Assembly: GCA_016928995.1 (NCBI GenBank)
Contig: JAFGJS010000010.1
Coordinates: forward strand, 1 to 23,705
Source of the DNA: Candidatus Sumerlaeota bacterium
GTDB lineage: Bacteria; Sumerlaeota; Sumerlaeia; JAFGJS01
Reading direction: 5' to 3'
Length of the DNA stretch: 23,705 bases
The translations under genes were made by a program, and so were the position numbers. Positions 14,601 to 21,972 of the stretch are shown here, piece after piece. Every line of letters starts with the position of its first letter. Position 1 is the first letter of the stretch. The notes beneath the pieces are model-generated. The model was not told the origin of the DNA, ran no database searches, and saw nothing but the letters and a program-made list of their open reading frames with translations.

Positions 14601-16172
14601 ATGCCATTTATCTCCAAAAATGAACGGCGGATGCTTGAGGTCATTTCCGAGCTGACCTATGTCAATCCCTTTCTCCCCGAGCGCATCGCGCTGGAGCGCA
14701 GCCTGCTGGGCGAGCATTTCCACGAATCGCGCGCCGACTGGAACGTCACCGCCGAAATCAACTGGGATCATCCGAACGTGATCCGCGTGGTGAGCGAGGC
14801 GGAAAAACTGCAACTCCGGATCGGTGAAGCGCTGAAATCCGGCGGCGCCGAACCGTCCACCGAAGAGACGCGGCTATACATCGACCTGGTGCTGTTTCTG
14901 ATCTACCATCGCTATCGCCGCCAGTTCGACGAAATGATCGAGGGCGAGGAAGGCGGCGTGATCTCGCGCAAGGTGCCGATCTGGCAAAACTTCTGGGAAG
15001 ACTACCAAAAGGCCATTGATCTGCCGGGATTGTCCGGCGCCGACCACAAGGTCGCGGCCCATTTCTTCGCCGGCTTCTTCCAGGTGCGGCGGGCGTTCTA
15101 CCACATCTTCCGCTCGATGATCGGCGGCTCGCGTCCGATGACGCAACTCCGCGCGCAGGTCTGGCAGTCGATCTTCACCCACGACATGCGGCGCTACAGC
15201 CGCCTGATGCATCAGCGCATGCAGGACATGACCTGCCTGATCACCGGTCCCTCCGGCACAGGCAAGGAGCTCGTCGCCCGCGCCATCGGACTCTCGCGCT
15301 ACATCCCGTTCGACACGGGATCGATGCAGTTCGCCCACGATTTCTCCGAGACATTCTTCCCGCTCAACCTTTCGGCGCTCTCGCCGACGCTGATCGAATC
15401 GGAGCTCTTCGGCCATAAGAAGGGCGCCTTCACCGGCGCGCTGCAGGATCGCGCGGGATGGCTCGAAGCCTGCCCGGCGATGGGCACGGTTTTCCTCGAT
15501 GAAATCGGCGACATCACGCCGGAGATTCAGGTGAAGCTGCTGCGTGTGCTGCAACAGCGCGTGTTCAACCGGCTCGGTGACACGCAGGCGCTGCGCTTCC
15601 AGGGCAAGATCATCGCCGCCACGAACCGCGACCTGGCGCGCGAAATCGAGGCCGGGCGTTTCCGCGAAGACCTATACTATCGCATCTGCAGCGACCGGAT
15701 CGTGACGCCGTCGCTGCACGAGCAAATCGCCGACAACTTCGACACGCTGCCGCGGCTCGTGCGGCACATCGCCGAGCGGCTGACCACCGAGGATGAGGCG
15801 GACGGACTGGCGGCGGAGGTGATGGAGTGGGTGGAAGGGCGGCTAGGCCGCGAATACGCCTGGCCGGGAAACGTGCGCGAGCTCGAGCAATGCGTGCGCA
15901 ACATCCTCATCCGCAAGGAATACCACCCTCACGGCGCCAGCCGCGCCACGAGCGATGCGCCGTTCAGCAACATCACCGGACGCATGCAGAGCGGCGACCT
16001 TCCGCTTGACGAGCTGCTTCAATTCTACTGTTCCTGGATCTACGCCCAAAGCGGCAACTACCAGGAAGCCGCGCGCCGCCTACAGGTCGATCACCGCACG
16101 GTCAAGGCCCGCGTGGATCAAACGCTGGTGGAACAATTCCAGCAATCGCAAAATTCATCCACGCAACGCTGA
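14601..16172 (+). CDS. Sigma-54-dependent transcriptional activator with unassigned N-terminal domain
   Basis: 523 residues; ATG at 14601 with AAGGAG at 14589-14594, so longer in-frame extensions upstream are rejected. The AAA+ domain has Walker A GPSGTGK (216-222), the sigma-54 contact loop GAFTGA (275-280), Walker B VFLDEIGD (297-304), 'REDLYYR' (355-361) and WPGNVREL (421-428). A Fis-type HTH '[20 protein letters not shown]' lies at about 485-504. The usual 'LRER' after 'LYYR' reads LHEQ here. Residues 1-195 are neither REC, GAF nor PAS by eye; they include '[20 protein letters not shown]' and are mostly helical, presumably sensing. It is divergent from the kinase operon. Its target promoter was not found in the window. 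Confidence 0.9.
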   Translation: MPFISKNERRMLEVISELTYVNPFLPERIALERSLLGEHFHESRADWNVTAEINWDHPNVIRVVSEAEKLQLRIGEALKSGGAEPSTEETRLYIDLVLFLIYHRYRRQFDEMIEGEEGGVISRKVPIWQNFWEDYQKAIDLPGLSGADHKVAAHFFAGFFQVRRAFYHIFRSMIGGSRPMTQLRAQVWQSIFTHDMRRYSRLMHQRMQDMTCLITGPSGTGKELVARAIGLSRYIPFDTGSMQFAHDFSETFFPLNLSALSPTLIESELFGHKKGAFTGALQDRAGWLEACPAMGTVFLDEIGDITPEIQVKLLRVLQQRVFNRLGDTQALRFQGKIIAATNRDLAREIEAGRFREDLYYRICSDRIVTPSLHEQIADNFDTLPRLVRHIAERLTTEDEADGLAAEVMEWVEGRLGREYAWPGNVRELEQCVRNILIRKEYHPHGASRATSDAPFSNITGRMQSGDLPLDELLQFYCSWIYAQSGNYQEAARRLQVDHRTVKARVDQTLVEQFQQSQNSSTQR

Positions 16173-18242
16173 TTTCCGGATGCGGAAATGTTGCCAACCG
16201 TAAAGACACGCGAGCAACAGGAGCGCAAAGGGCGCGGTGTAATAACGCTGGGCATGCGGAATGCTCAAGAGTTGCGCCGTGGCGTCGGGCCGCAGGAGCA
16301 CCAAGGCCGCAATGAGTAAAAACGACGCTTCATACCAGCGATTGCGCGCATGAAACCAGTGTTGCGTCAGGGCGGCGAAGGCGCAAACGCCGGCGCAGGC
16401 GGTGAAGGCGATCAGCAAGGGCATCAACAGCCCATCGATGTTGTGCAGAATCAAGTCGGGATTCAGCACGAAGACGAACGGAAGAATCGCAGTGCGGATA
16501 TCATAGAGAAATCCCTGAATCCCGATCGGAATCGGCGGGGATTTCGCTATCGCGGCCGCGGCGTATGCGGTCAGACCGACGGGCGGTGTGTCGTCGGCGA
16601 GGATGCCGAAGTAGAAAACAAAGAGATGCGCGGCTATCAACGGCATAAAGATGCCGTGCTTGCCGGCCAGCTGCACGATGACCACGGCGGTGAGCGAGGC
16701 CATAGTGATATACGTCGCGGTGGTCGGCAGGCCCATGCCGATAATCAAACTGGCGACCGCCGTGATAAGCAGCATCAGGTGGACATTGCCCCGGCTGATG
16801 TGATCCACGATATTGACGATCTGGCTCCCGAGTCCCAGGCTGACCACTCCGACGATGACCCCGGCTCCGGCGCAGGCCAGCGCGACGGCGACCATGTTTT
16901 TCGCTCCGTGTTCGAGCGCGGCGAAAAGATTGCGAAACGCGGCGAGCGCGCTTTGATTTACGGATCGGCTCGCATGGCGGGCCTTGATGAAATCCTGCGC
17001 CAGCATCACTACGCCCATCATGCCGCAAGCGTAATAAGCGGCCGCCTCCGGCGTGACTTGCAGCCAAATCAGCTGATACAGCAGCACGGCCAGCGGAAGA
17101 AGGTAATGCAGTCCGCCGAGAAGCGTGGCGCGAAAGTCGGGCAGTTCGGATTTCGGCGCGCGCTCCAGGCCAAGTTTGCAGGCTTCGAGATGCGTAATAT
17201 ACACCAGCGCGGCGTATGAGGCGAAAGCCGGAATCGCGGCGGCCTTGACGACTTCAATGTAAGCGACGTTGCAATATTCAGCGATGATAAAAGCGGCGGC
17301 GCCCATGATCGGCGGAGCCAGTTGTCCATTCGTGCTGGCGGCGACTTCGATGGCCGCGGCGGTGCGCGCCGGATAGCCGCTGCGCTTCATCAGCGGAATG
17401 GTGAAGGTGCCGGTGGTGACGATGTTGGCGATGCTGGAGCCGCTGACCATGCCGGTGAGTCCGCTGCTGACCACGGCCGCCTTGGCCGGTCCGCCGCGAA
17501 AGCCGCCCAGCACACTCAGCACGAGTTCCGTGAAAAAACGTCCACCGCCTGCGCGTTCGAGCATCGAGCCGAAAAGGACGAAGAGAAACACGGTCTTGGC
17601 CGAGACGCGCAAGGGCAAGCCGTACACGCCCTCGTCGGACATGGTCATCTGGCCGATCAGGCGGCGCAGCGAGACGGACTTCATCGCCAGAATGTCGGGC
17701 ATGTGCTCCGCGAAAAAGGCATAGGCGATGAACGCGGCGGCGAGCATCGTGAGCGCCGGGCCGATGGCGCGGCGGCAGCCTTCGAGCAACAAGATCAGCA
17801 ACGTGACGCCCACGACGATGTCGCGCGGCAGCGCCGTGCCGGAACGCGCGGCCAGCCCCTCGCGGTCAAACACGATGTACAGCGCGGAACCCAGCGCAAG
17901 CGACATCAGCAGCCAATCATACCACGGCACGCGGTTCATCGCCGTGAGGCTTTTCAGCCCCAGGCGCGGTTTCTTCAGCGCCGGACTGCAAAGGAACACA
18001 AGCGCCAGCGCAAAGGAAAGATGGATCGCCTTGATGTAGATGCTTTCCAGCGAACCGAAGTGCTGCGCGATCCATTTCGACGCGATGGCGAATTGAAACA
18101 GCGACCAGCCAATGGCGATGCACGCAGCGAGCATTTTCGGCGCGCCCGCAAGCCGGCGCGTCAAGCCCTCTTCTTCAGCGGCCCAATCGCCAAGCAAATC
18201 CAGTGAATCGTTGTTTTCCGTTTGCAGCGGTTCTGAAGTCAT
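16155..18242 (-). CDS. TRAP transporter fused permease (TAXI-type, DctQM fusion)
   Basis: 695 residues from the ATG at 18242. A TTG at 18341 would add 33 residues, mostly read from a repeat array (SDESDWSDESD), and is disfavoured, though no clear Shine-Dalgarno supports either start. Many hydrophobic segments are visible. About 40-180 corresponds to the small DctQ-like part. The DctM-like part carries 'GSMLERAGGGRFFTELVLSV', 'GMVSGSSIANIVTTGTFTIP', 'NGQLAPPIMGAAAF' and 'GMGLPTTATYI', 'ADDTPPVGL', which are signatures of 4TM/12TM fused TRAP permeases. It works with the upstream TAXI receptor to import an unidentified organic anion using the ion gradient. The stop lies inside the 3' end of the sigma-54 activator gene (18-nt tail overlap). 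Confidence 0.93.
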   Translation of the reverse strand: MTSEPLQTENNDSLDLLGDWAAEEEGLTRRLAGAPKMLAACIAIGWSLFQFAIASKWIAQHFGSLESIYIKAIHLSFALALVFLCSPALKKPRLGLKSLTAMNRVPWYDWLLMSLALGSALYIVFDREGLAARSGTALPRDIVVGVTLLILLLEGCRRAIGPALTMLAAAFIAYAFFAEHMPDILAMKSVSLRRLIGQMTMSDEGVYGLPLRVSAKTVFLFVLFGSMLERAGGGRFFTELVLSVLGGFRGGPAKAAVVSSGLTGMVSGSSIANIVTTGTFTIPLMKRSGYPARTAAAIEVAASTNGQLAPPIMGAAAFIIAEYCNVAYIEVVKAAAIPAFASYAALVYITHLEACKLGLERAPKSELPDFRATLLGGLHYLLPLAVLLYQLIWLQVTPEAAAYYACGMMGVVMLAQDFIKARHASRSVNQSALAAFRNLFAALEHGAKNMVAVALACAGAGVIVGVVSLGLGSQIVNIVDHISRGNVHLMLLITAVASLIIGMGLPTTATYITMASLTAVVIVQLAGKHGIFMPLIAAHLFVFYFGILADDTPPVGLTAYAAAAIAKSPPIPIGIQGFLYDIRTAILPFVFVLNPDLILHNIDGLLMPLLIAFTACAGVCAFAALTQHWFHARNRWYEASFLLIAALVLLRPDATAQLLSIPHAQRYYTAPFALLLLACLYGWQHFRIRKSALRG

Positions 18243-18261
18243 CAGGTGAAAAAATTCTAAA

Positions 18262-18275
18262 TTCAAAAATTTGAA
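18262..18275. repeat. 14-bp AT-rich palindrome
   Basis: TTCAAA-AA-TTTGAA, a perfect inverted repeat just beside the GTCnGAC array and 20 nt before the permease ATG on the minus strand. It may be part of the same inserted noncoding element. Confidence 0.35.
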
Positions 18276-18290
18276 AATCTCTCTTTGGAA

Positions 18291-18333
18291 GTCAGACTCG
18301 TCTGACCAGTCTGACTCGTCCGACAAGTCAGAC
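18291..18333. repeat. GTCnGAC array, five units of period 9
   Basis: Five units GTCAGAC, GTCTGAC, GTCTGAC, GTCCGAC, GTCAGAC separated by 2-nt spacers (TC, CA, TC, AA). Each unit is itself palindromic around the middle base. The array lies between the stop of the TAXI receptor (18351) and the permease ATG (18242). On the minus strand one frame reads as a Ser-Asp repeat. From memory, similar 'SDxSD' arrays are scattered in environmental genomes. Confidence 0.75.
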
Positions 18334-18350
18334 TTTTTCAAATTAAGATT

Positions 18351-19406
18351 TCAATCTTCATCCGCATCCATGAGTCCGGCTTCCTTGTAATAACGCTCCG
18401 CACCGGGATGGATTTCGGCGGTTTGTCCCAGCAACATATTCTGCGGAGTCAATTCCTGATACGCCGGATGCAGTACCTTGAAGGCGTCGAGGCGCTCGAA
18501 GATTTCCCGGGTCATGGCGTACACAACATCGTCCGGCACATCCTTGCGCGTGAGCATAGTAGCCTTGACGCCGAACGTAGGCACATCCTCCTCGTTGGTC
18601 GCTCCGGGGTAATGCTGAATCAGAATTTTCGTGGGCGAGTAATACGGATACTTCGCCGCGATGGCTTCGATATGGCTGATCGGCACGAAATGCACGGGCC
18701 GGTTGGCGATGGCGGTGGCTTGCAGCACGGAGCCGTTCGGGTGGCCGACGACATAGAAAAAGGCGTCGATCTTGCCGTCGCGCATCAACTCCGCCGCGTC
18801 GTCGGGCTTGACCGATTCGGCCATGATGTCTTTCTCCGGATCGATGCCCGCGGCTTCCAACGCGATCAACGCAGCCACACGAGTGCCGCTGCCGGGATTG
18901 CCGATGTTGATGTGCTTGCCCTTGACGTCCTCCAGCGAGTTGATGCCGGAGTCGTCCATGGCGACCAGCGTGACGGCTTCGGAGTAAAAGGAAAGCATGA
19001 AGCGCAGATCATGCTGCGGACCTTGATCGCTCCATTCGCCCATGCCGTTCCAGGCCTGGTATTGCACGTCGGCGGAAACGATGCCGAACTCAAGATCGCC
19101 CTGAAGGAGGGCATTGGTGTTGAAGACCGATCCGGCGGTTGATTCGACTGAGAGAAAGACGCCGTTCTGCGCCTGGTTTTTCTCGACCATTTTCTTGATC
19201 GCGCCGCCGGTGGGATAATACACGCCGGTCTTTCCGCCAGTGCCGATCTTGGCGAAAAAGCGCTCAGGCTTCGCCTTGCCGCCGCCGTCTGTTTGCGTTC
19301 CGCTGTCTCCGCCGCACCCCAAGGGCAGCAAAGCGGCAAACAAAAACAACGCTGTTATTGCGATGAGATTTTCAAAATGGAATTGCGAACGATTAAATAA
19401 ACACAT
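18351..19406 (-). CDS. TAXI-family TRAP transporter solute receptor, lipoprotein
   Basis: 351 residues; ATG at 19406 with GGAGG 5 nt upstream. The N-terminus has a long n-region, a hydrophobic core and a lipobox ending LPLG-C31, then a Gly/Ser/Asp-rich linker to about 48. The mature domain starts 'FFAKIGTGGKTGVYYPTGGA', the TAXI signature, with later blocks 'VESTAGSVFNTNALLQGDLE' and 'INIGNPGSGTRVAALIALEA'. It binds the substrate on the outer side of the inner membrane and delivers it to the fused permease encoded downstream. The ligand is unknown; glutamate, 2-oxoglutarate and similar acids are known for the family. It is first gene of the two-gene operon. Confidence 0.93.
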   Translation of the reverse strand: MCLFNRSQFHFENLIAITALFLFAALLPLGCGGDSGTQTDGGGKAKPERFFAKIGTGGKTGVYYPTGGAIKKMVEKNQAQNGVFLSVESTAGSVFNTNALLQGDLEFGIVSADVQYQAWNGMGEWSDQGPQHDLRFMLSFYSEAVTLVAMDDSGINSLEDVKGKHINIGNPGSGTRVAALIALEAAGIDPEKDIMAESVKPDDAAELMRDGKIDAFFYVVGHPNGSVLQATAIANRPVHFVPISHIEAIAAKYPYYSPTKILIQHYPGATNEEDVPTFGVKATMLTRKDVPDDVVYAMTREIFERLDAFKVLHPAYQELTPQNMLLGQTAEIHPGAERYYKEAGLMDADED

Positions 19407-19573
19407 GACGGCCTCCGGCTGATCTTATCGTTGACAACATCAGTCAGAGGCTAGGTTAAAGGGAGAAACCGGCCTTGTCCATCAAAAGCGGGCCAGAAAA
19501 TTCCACGACACATTTGAGCTCAGCCATCATGCTTGCACATGAAAGCAAAACACTGTTTGCCATCCGGCGCCGG

Positions 19574-19915
19574 TCAGCCGGAAAGTTTGTCCGACAAACG
19601 GTCGGCGAGTTCGCTGATGCGTTCGAGTTTTTGTTCGATCTGCTCGATGCGCGCATCAATGCGCTGCTCGACGGATTCGTCCGGCTCCGCCTTGATCTTT
19701 TTCATGGCGTTTTCCAGCAACTTTTCCACCTGCGCCTCAAGATCCTTGCGCGCGCTTTCCGAATTCTTCGACAGCTCCTCGTAAAGTTTACGCCCCTGCT
19801 CCTCGGAAAGTTTGCATTCCTTGGCCACGTTCTTCGCCATTTCCTCAAGCTTGCCCTTGGCCATCCAGCCCAGACCCAGGCCGGTGAAAATTCCTTTTTT
19901 AATCATTTCGATCAT
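19574..19915 (-). CDS. Phasin-like coiled-coil protein
   Basis: 113 residues from the ATG at 19915, chosen because AGGAGG lies nine bases upstream; an earlier in-frame start would place this ribosome site inside the gene. A short hydrophobic/Gly-rich N-terminus (MIEMIKKGIFTGLGLGWMAK) leads into a long charged helix: 'LSEEQGRKLYEELSKNSESA', then 'RKDLEAQVEKLLENAMKKIK' and a heptad-like C-terminus 'RIEQIEQKLERISELADRLS'. This is the layout of the small phasin/PHA granule-associated-like family found widely in bacteria, including hosts without PHA. No PHA synthase is in the window. It may be structural or a membrane-adaptor; function uncertain. Confidence 0.7.
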   Translation of the reverse strand: MIEMIKKGIFTGLGLGWMAKGKLEEMAKNVAKECKLSEEQGRKLYEELSKNSESARKDLEAQVEKLLENAMKKIKAEPDESVEQRIDARIEQIEQKLERISELADRLSDKLSG

Positions 19916-19994
19916 TGTCGTATGCCTCCTATGTACTTCTTCCTTCATGCAAATCGGCTATTTATTCCGACAACAATGCGCGAAAAAAGTTGCG

Positions 19995-20393
19995 TCATTC
20001 TCCGCGATAGGCCGCGGAATTTTCCGGAGTCTCATACACGCGCACCTCGCATAGCAGCCCTTCGGCCAGATGCGGCGCCAGCGCGTTCCAGAATTGCACG
20101 GCGAGCGTTTCGGCGGTGGTGATGCGCCCCTTGAGCATCGGCACATCGTTCAGATTCCGATGATCGACCTGCGAGATGATCTCGCGCTGAATAAGCGCGT
20201 TGAGATGATCGAGATTCATCACCATGCCGGTCCGCGGATCAACCTCGCCGCGCAGCGTGACATCCACCCAGTAGTTATGGCCATGAAGCGCGTTGCAACA
20301 GCCGTAGAGTTCGCAATTCTGATCATCCGGGAGCTGCGGACTGTGGAGCCGATGACTGGCGGAAAAATATGCGCGCCGTGTAATTTCAATCAT
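19995..20393 (-). CDS. 6-pyruvoyl-tetrahydropterin synthase / QueD family enzyme
   Basis: 132 residues. The zinc ligands are H14 in 'FSASHRL' and H37 and H39 in 'LHGHNY'. The Cys four residues before the first His of HGH (C33) has the same spacing as the catalytic Cys of QueD (C-G-R-L-H-G-H). 'DPRTGMVMNLDHLN' (52-65), 'DHRNLND' (77-83) and 'TAETLAVQFWNAL' follow the family, and 'VRVYETPENSAAYRG' carries the catalytic Glu near the end. It should convert dihydroneopterin triphosphate to 6-carboxytetrahydropterin (queuosine path) or a related pterin. No queC/queE is nearby, so the gene symbol is left open. The start at 20393 has no strong Shine-Dalgarno. Confidence 0.87.
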   Translation of the reverse strand: MIEITRRAYFSASHRLHSPQLPDDQNCELYGCCNALHGHNYWVDVTLRGEVDPRTGMVMNLDHLNALIQREIISQVDHRNLNDVPMLKGRITTAETLAVQFWNALAPHLAEGLLCEVRVYETPENSAAYRGE

Positions 20394-20491
20394 GAGCGGG
20401 ACACCGGTTTCGTTGATGGCATTCGTGTGTTAGAAAATGTGATTCTTGTCAGTCGCAAGGCGAGGTTCAAACAAAAAATGCACCGTTGGCG

Positions 20492-21535
20492 TCATGGATG
20501 CTGCGCCTGGAGCGCTTGTGGATGGGGCGTGCGATGATATTGATGCGCCTGCTCCAGCCGTCCGGGATAGCCGGACGGGTAATACTGATGCTGATAATAC
20601 GCCGGATGCAAGGGCAGGCGTGAGTGCAGTTGATAGCCTTGCTCTTCACAGGCGATTCGCGCGCGTTCAATTGTCGCCTTCCAAAAAGACGGATCGGTCT
20701 CGTCCTCGCGGCGCACGGAAATGCCGCCAAAATCCGTAACGCCGGCTTGCAACAGTTCCTTGATGATCGCCGGATGCTCCTGGGCTTTGACAATGATCGG
20801 AATATCCATCGGCAGCAGGTCTCGCGCCATTACGATCATGGTGAGCAGATCGTCGACGCTGGGCGCTGGATGATTCGCCATCAACGTGCCGGGTTGCGGC
20901 CAGAAGGTCTGGATTTCGAAAGACTGAATATGGCCGTAACGCTGATGCACCTGGGCGATGATCTCCAGCGCTTCGACCTGGCTGGCTTCCGACTCCCCGA
21001 TGCCAAGCATGCATCCCGTGGCCACGGGAATGGCCAGCCGGCCGCACTGGAGAATCGTCTCCAACCGGCGTTCCGGAACCTTGCATGGCGCGTCGCGATG
21101 GGCGTCGGAGGATTGCACTTCCACATCGACGGATTCGAGCATCACTTGCACAGCGCAAAGTTTGGGGCGCAGCCGTTCAAGCTCGGCAAAACCGAGGTTG
21201 CCGACATTGACCAGCGAGAAAAGCGGATGATTGGAATTGGTGCATTCCACATAGCCCAGCAAATCATGAAGATAATCGATAAATGAAGCGTAGCCGAAAT
21301 AACGCAGATTCTTCGACACCGCGTAAATGGAGTCGAGGCCTTCCCCGGCGATCAGCTCGACTTGCACCGCGCCGAGGGCGATCGCCTGACGGATGACAGC
21401 CAGCAACGATTTTTTGGATGGCAGCGTGCGCTTCTCGGAATGCGGGTAGGAACAATACCCGCACTTGTTGGCGCAGTGGCGTGTCAGCACCAAAGGATAA
21501 CTCAAGCAGTAATGGACTGTTTTCAGTTGCGGCAT
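20492..21535 (-). CDS. cofG: CofG-family radical SAM enzyme (FO synthase subunit 1 homologue)
   Basis: 347 residues from the ATG at 21535; a GTG at 21613 would add 26 residues with no family match. The radical SAM cluster motif C21-x3-C25-x2-C28 is in 'RHCANKCGYCSY'. CofG-specific blocks are visible: 'VQVMLESVDVEVQ', 'DAHRDAPCKVPERRLE', 'PVATGCMLGIGES', 'AQVHQRYGHIQSFEIQ', 'LQAGVTDFGGIS' and 'RLPLHPAYY'. CofG with CofH makes the deazaflavin FO from tyrosine and a ribityl-uracil, for F420 or as a photolyase antenna. No cofH is in the window. The C-terminus ends in a His/Gln-rich tail. It lies 98 nt upstream of the QueD-family gene on the same strand. Confidence 0.88.
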   Translation of the reverse strand: MPQLKTVHYCLSYPLVLTRHCANKCGYCSYPHSEKRTLPSKKSLLAVIRQAIALGAVQVELIAGEGLDSIYAVSKNLRYFGYASFIDYLHDLLGYVECTNSNHPLFSLVNVGNLGFAELERLRPKLCAVQVMLESVDVEVQSSDAHRDAPCKVPERRLETILQCGRLAIPVATGCMLGIGESEASQVEALEIIAQVHQRYGHIQSFEIQTFWPQPGTLMANHPAPSVDDLLTMIVMARDLLPMDIPIIVKAQEHPAIIKELLQAGVTDFGGISVRREDETDPSFWKATIERARIACEEQGYQLHSRLPLHPAYYQHQYYPSGYPGRLEQAHQYHRTPHPQALQAQHP

Positions 21536-21628
21536 ATTTTGACCGTGATAGAGCACCCTGGACAAAGCAAATTCATGAAAGATGACCGACTGAAAAAAAA
21601 CACTGCATCCCACGTTTCAAGGGGGGCA

Positions 21629-21658
21629 ATCTTAGCTGAAGTTTCTTCCCCGGTGCAA
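21629..21658 (-). promoter_or_regulatory. Possible sigma-70-type promoter for cofG
   Basis: On the minus strand TTGCAC (21658-21653) and TAAGAT (21634-21629) are separated by 18 nt. A transcript would start near 21622 and leave about an 85-nt leader before the ATG at 21535. This is consensus matching only. Confidence 0.35.
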
Positions 21659-21696
21659 GGTAAAACTTGATCGCTTCTAAGGATCGGACGCACTGT

Positions 21697-21731
21697 AAAA
21701 TGGCGTCAGTTCGCCCTCTCTGCCATTTTTT
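21697..21731. terminator. Inverted repeat with T-run, terminator-like
   Basis: AAAATGGC (21697-21704) pairs with GCCATTTT (21722-21729), with a 17-nt loop, followed by two more T. The A and T tracts make it symmetrical. It lies between divergent genes, so a terminator role is unexpected; it may be an operator or leader attenuator. Confidence 0.3.
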
Positions 21732-21909
21732 CAGTCATTGACTCTCTCGCTCATTGATTATATTCATGATATATCTCTCGCAAAATAATGTCATTTTTTT
21801 ATTTAACCGATATAAAATTTTGATGAATTTCATCGCCCGTAAAAAAACGATGCGCGGAAATGATTTGCCACCGCCGCATCGGTCTGCCAAACTTGGAGCG
21901 TCCAGGTAG

Positions 21910-21972
21910 ATGATGAACGAAAAAAAATCAGCCAAATTTGAACCGCATCAATTAATATGGCCTGCATCATGA
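21910..21972 (+). CDS. Possible 20-codon leader ORF
   Basis: ATG ATG at 21910 opens a 20-residue peptide (MMNEKKSAKFEPHQLIWPAS) directly after an in-frame TAG. Its TGA (21970-21972) overlaps an ATG at 21969 of the permease as ATGA, the same overlap type used elsewhere in this window. AGG at 21904-21906 is a weak ribosome site. It could be a translationally coupled leader, the tail of a decayed gene, or chance. Confidence 0.3.
   Translation: MMNEKKSAKFEPHQLIWPAS

Larger units (their letters stand above)
21536..21909. other. Divergent intergenic region between cofG and the ABC permease
   Basis: About 370 nt. It holds the possible cofG promoter (21629-21658), an inverted repeat AAAATGGC/GCCATTTT (21697-21729) and an AT-rich stretch (about 21755-21830). 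No gene, tRNA or riboswitch consensus was seen. Upstream in-frame extension of cofG to a GTG at 21613 is possible but unsupported. Confidence 0.5.

Noticed and set aside
16350-18206. Long plus-strand open frames opposite the TRAP permease
   Set aside because: Low-complexity Arg/Asp/Gly/His-rich translations antisense to a clear membrane protein gene.
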